Of a stretch of DNA of 8,709 nucleotides, positions 6,555-8,709 are shown in pieces. The stretch lies in NCBI GenBank assembly GCA_017420455.1, contig JAFOJB010000558.1:1-8709 (forward strand), given 5' to 3'. The stretch comes from Blautia sp. (GTDB lineage Bacteria; Bacillota; Clostridia; Lachnospirales; Lachnospiraceae). Under the pieces are notes generated by a model. The model saw only the letters and a list, made by a program, of their open reading frames with translations, ran no database searches and was not told where the DNA came from. Every line of letters begins with the position of its first letter. The first letter of the stretch is position 1. The translations under genes were made by a program, and so were the position numbers.

Positions 6555-6605
6555 AAAACAGGAAACACACATCGAACTGCCGGAAAAAACCCGGATACTA
6601 TTGTT

Positions 6606-6612
6606 GGGGAGG
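6606..6612 (+). promoter_or_regulatory. ribosome binding site that selects malQ ATG 6619
   Basis: GGGGAGG lies 6 nt before ATG 6619. The alternative TTG at 6601 would put the Shine-Dalgarno sequence inside the gene and adds six residues before the conserved start, so it is rejected. Confidence 0.75.
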
Positions 6613-6618
6613 AGCATT

Positions 6619-8226
6619 ATGGAAAGAAACAGGGAGTGCGGCGTCCTTTTGCCGGTATTCTCGCTGCCGTCGAAATACGGGATCGGATGCTTTTCGAAAA
6701 GCGCCTATGAGTTTGTGGACCAGCTGGCCCGGGCAGGGCAGAGATACTGGCAGATTCTTCCTCTCGGCCCTACCGGCTATGGGGATTCTCCTTATCAGTC
6801 ATTTTCCACCTTCGCCGGAAATCCGTATTTTATCAGCCTGGAAGAACTGGTCTGTGAAGGCGTCCTCACAGAGGAGGAATGCGATTCGGCAGATTTTGGG
6901 TCAGATCCGGCCAGCGTGGATTATGGAAAGCTGTATGAAAGCCGGTTCAGACTGCTCCGGAAAGCCTATGAAAGGGCAAGGATCACGGAGGATCCCGGGT
7001 TTTCGGAATTCCTGGACCGGGAGGGCTACTGGCTCCTGGACTATGCGCTTTTTATGGCGGTAAAGGGGCGTTTCGATAACAAAGCCTGGAGCGAATGGGC
7101 AGAGGATATCCGTTTCCGCTGGCAGTATTCCATGGATTATTATCGCAGAGAGCTCTATTTCGATATTGAATTCCAGGAATATATGCAGTATAAGTTTTAC
7201 CAGCAGTGGAGAAAGCTGAAGGCTTATGCAAACGATAAGGGAATCCGTATTATCGGGGATATTCCGATCTATGTAGCGATGGACAGCGCGGATACCTGGG
7301 CAAGCCCCTGGCTTTTCAGGCTGGACGATAAAAACAATCCGACCATGGTGGCGGGCTGTCCGCCTGATGGCTTTTCCGCCACGGGGCAGGTCTGGGGAAA
7401 TCCTCTTTATAACTGGGAGGTGCACAGGCAGTCCGGGTTTGAGTGGTGGATCCGGCGGATGAGACATTGCTTTTCCATGTACGATGTGGTGCGGATCGAC
7501 CATTTCCGCGGGTTTGACGAATACTATGCCATCCCCTTCGGCGAAACCACCGCCAGGAACGGATGGTGGGAAAAGGGACCTGGAATGGAGCTTTTCCGGG
7601 CTCTGCAGAGCCGGCTGGGGGAGAAGGAGGTCATCGCCGAGGATCTGGGTTATATGACAGATTCTGTACGGCGTCTGGTTGCAGACAGCGGATATCCCAA
7701 CATGAAGGTGATAGAGTTCGCCTTCGATTCCAGGGATACCGGAAGTGCAGCGGATTATCTGCCGCATAATTACGATCCCAACTGTGTTGTCTATACCGGA
7801 ACGCACGACAATGAAACCCTGTATTCCTGGTACCAGCTTATCACGGAGGAGGAGCGGAGGATGGTTCAGGAATACCTGAATCATGCCGGAAGTACGGTAG
7901 AAGAAATCTGCCGGGACCTGATCTGCCTGGTCATGAGGAGCGTTGCCAGAATCTGCGTCATCCCTTTGCAGGATTATCTGGCACTGGACAACAGTGCAAG
8001 GATCAATCATCCCTCTACACAGGGAACCAACTGGAAATGGCGTCTGGCGGCGGGACAGTTTGATGGGAAACTGGAAAAAGATATGGCTGATCTGGCCGGA
8101 CGTTACGGCCGTCTGAACCTGGAAGCGGTAACAAAAATGAAAATAGAAGAGGAAGAGCAGCAGGAAAACGCTCATGCAGTTGACTGCAGAGAGGAAGCGC
8201 TTTTCAGAAAACCTGAGGATGATTAA
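6619..8226 (+). CDS. malQ: 4-alpha-glucanotransferase (amylomaltase, GH77)
   Basis: 535 residues from ATG 6619. It is a GH77 enzyme that moves alpha-1,4-glucan segments between maltodextrins, releasing glucose, in maltose and glycogen metabolism in the cytoplasm. The N-terminus GVLLPVFSLPSKYGIGCFSKSAYEF (8-32) and YWQILPLGPTGYGDSPYQSFSTFAGNPYFI (43-72) are the family hallmarks. Catalytic residues are clear: nucleophile D294 in RIDHFRGF, acid/base E341 in IAEDLG and transition-state stabiliser D397 in TGTHDNET. The 250s loop PPDGFSATGQVWGNPLYNW and the C-terminal INHPSTQGTNWKWR are also conserved. The family part ends near residue 502. About 30 mostly acidic residues follow (EEEEQQEN), an unusual tail of unknown role. 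No other maltose or glycogen gene is nearby, so its operon partners lie outside the window, if any. The next gene begins 9 nt after its stop. Confidence 0.97.
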   Translation: MERNRECGVLLPVFSLPSKYGIGCFSKSAYEFVDQLARAGQRYWQILPLGPTGYGDSPYQSFSTFAGNPYFISLEELVCEGVLTEEECDSADFGSDPASVDYGKLYESRFRLLRKAYERARITEDPGFSEFLDREGYWLLDYALFMAVKGRFDNKAWSEWAEDIRFRWQYSMDYYRRELYFDIEFQEYMQYKFYQQWRKLKAYANDKGIRIIGDIPIYVAMDSADTWASPWLFRLDDKNNPTMVAGCPPDGFSATGQVWGNPLYNWEVHRQSGFEWWIRRMRHCFSMYDVVRIDHFRGFDEYYAIPFGETTARNGWWEKGPGMELFRALQSRLGEKEVIAEDLGYMTDSVRRLVADSGYPNMKVIEFAFDSRDTGSAADYLPHNYDPNCVVYTGTHDNETLYSWYQLITEEERRMVQEYLNHAGSTVEEICRDLICLVMRSVARICVIPLQDYLALDNSARINHPSTQGTNWKWRLAAGQFDGKLEKDMADLAGRYGRLNLEAVTKMKIEEEEQQENAHAVDCREEALFRKPEDD

Positions 8227-8229
8227 CTG

Positions 8230-8283
8230 GAGAATATGGAGAACACGGAAAATATGGACAATATGGAAAATATGGATAAACTG
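8230..8283 (+). repeat. 9-bp tandem repeat at the 5' end of the small SH3 peptide gene
   Basis: Six consecutive 9-bp units: GAGAATATG, GAGAACACG, GAAAATATG, GACAATATG, GAAAATATG and a diverged GATAAACTG. They encode runs of E/D-N-M/T and supply in-frame ATG codons at 8236, 8254, 8263 and 8272. Slippage could add or remove copies without shifting the frame. Confidence 0.75.
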
Positions 8284-8550
8284 AAAAATGAGGAACTGGA
8301 AAATATCAGCAGCGGCGCGGCCGGCATAACAAACGGAGAATGGAAGACGGTGTGTGTGGAAAATGGATTCCTTGCTTTCCGCACCGTTCCGGATAATGAT
8401 GAATACAACATCATCGGCAAGCTGTACAACGGGGATCAGGTGCAGATCTGCGGTACAGAAAAGACCGGAAAAGACGGGAATAAATATGTTCTGGTACTGG
8501 CGCCGACCATCGGCGGAAGAGGGTATGTGAACGCCGCGTTCCTGGCATAA
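8236..8550 (+). CDS. small peptide: double-glycine-type leader plus SH3-like domain
   Basis: Up to 104 residues from ATG 8236; in-frame starts at M7, M10 and M13 are also possible, because no start has an ideal ribosome binding site (GGAG at 8229-8232 is only 3 nt from ATG 8236). From M13 the N-terminus reads MDKLKNEELENISSG. This places L16 at -12, E20 at -8, L21 at -7, I24 at -4 and G27 at -1, the pattern of leaders cut and exported by peptidase-containing ABC transporters. Position -2 is Ser (SG rather than GG). Residues 36-104 look like a bacterial SH3 domain: GFLAFRTVP, IIGKLYNGDQVQICG and RGYVNAAFL match its strands. Two cysteines (C40, C72) could form a disulfide after export. It lies 9 nt downstream of malQ, probably co-transcribed. 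I recall similar leader/SH3 small proteins in gut Clostridia but know of no assigned function. No transporter or modification gene is in the window. Confidence 0.8.
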   Translation: MENTENMDNMENMDKLKNEELENISSGAAGITNGEWKTVCVENGFLAFRTVPDNDEYNIIGKLYNGDQVQICGTEKTGKDGNKYVLVLAPTIGGRGYVNAAFLA

Positions 8551-8608
8551 AACAGAATACGGGAGTTCAGCAGGCGGACGGTGCTAACCGGCAGGCTTTG
8601 AAACAGAA

Positions 8609-8654
8609 AAAGGCTGTGAAAACAGGAGAAGAAACTCCTGTTTTCACAGCCTTT
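8609..8654. terminator. strong intrinsic terminator, probably bidirectional
   Basis: Bases 8609-8628 and 8635-8654 are exact reverse complements, a 20-bp stem around the 6-nt loop AAGAAA. The + strand side ends in CCTTTATT, a short U-rich tail. The - strand side ends in a T-rich run, from the A-run at 8606-8610. It ends the unit of the SH3 peptide gene and probably also serves a convergent gene to the right. Confidence 0.85.
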
Positions 8655-8670
8655 ATTGTGCGATAAAGCC

Positions 8671-8709
8671 GCCAGGTGTGCGCCGTGCCTGCACAAGCGC
8701 ACGCCTGGC
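8671..8709. repeat. inverted repeat reaching the window edge
   Basis: Bases 8671-8683 pair with 8697-8709, 13 bp with one G-U wobble, and a nested GTGC/GCAC (8685-8688/8691-8694) sits in the loop. It is GC-rich and the right arm ends exactly at the window edge, so its true extent is unknown. It could belong to a second structured repeat or to a terminator. Confidence 0.6.

Noticed and set aside
6901..8175. Long - strand open frame of 424 codons opposite malQ
   Set aside because: It is antisense to a complete GH77 gene with all catalytic residues and looks like a composition shadow, with no domain.
8611..8620. GGCTGTGAA in the terminator as a remnant of the MITE terminal repeat
   Set aside because: Only nine bases are shared with the terminal repeat and they do not extend, so common origin is not supported.

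Overview
The window carries seven protein-coding genes, all on the + strand, packed with short gaps. The base composition, the strong GGAGG-type ribosome binding sites and the gene families suggest a gut-type Clostridia genome, most likely Lachnospiraceae. This is an inference from sequence character only; no rRNA or marker gene is present to confirm it.

Region 1 (about 1-3425) is a MoxR-type cluster: a MoxR AAA+ ATPase missing its first few residues at the window edge, a DUF58 protein joined to it by an ATGA stop/start overlap, and a polytopic membrane protein whose C-terminal tail resembles DUF4129. This is the usual order of MoxR/DUF58/transglutaminase-type envelope clusters, but no transglutaminase domain is seen in the window. 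Between the DUF58 gene and the membrane protein lie four tandem copies of a 19-bp repeat.

Region 2 (3426-3707) is intergenic. It holds a 184-bp element with perfect 16-bp terminal inverted repeats, flanked on both sides by the same 8 bases (AGGTTAAG). That is the signature of a small non-autonomous transposable element (MITE-like). Inside it is a branched set of hairpins, including a perfect 26-bp stem.

Region 3 (3708-8226) holds four metabolic genes: a beta-lactamase-fold serine hydrolase, an extended-SDR NAD(P)-dependent epimerase-like protein, a HIT-family protein and the 4-alpha-glucanotransferase MalQ. Each has its own good ribosome binding site. They do not form an obvious pathway.

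Region 4 (8227-8709) starts 9 nt after malQ with a small gene. It encodes a peptide with a double-glycine-type leader (L-12, E-8, L-7, I-4, G-1) followed by an SH3-like domain, which makes it a candidate exported small protein. Its 5' end lies in a 9-bp tandem repeat that supplies four in-frame ATG codons. A strong 20-bp hairpin terminator, probably bidirectional, follows. A second inverted repeat runs to the window edge.

The points most worth following are the MITE-like element with its target-site duplication, the leader/SH3 peptide and the 19-bp repeat array.
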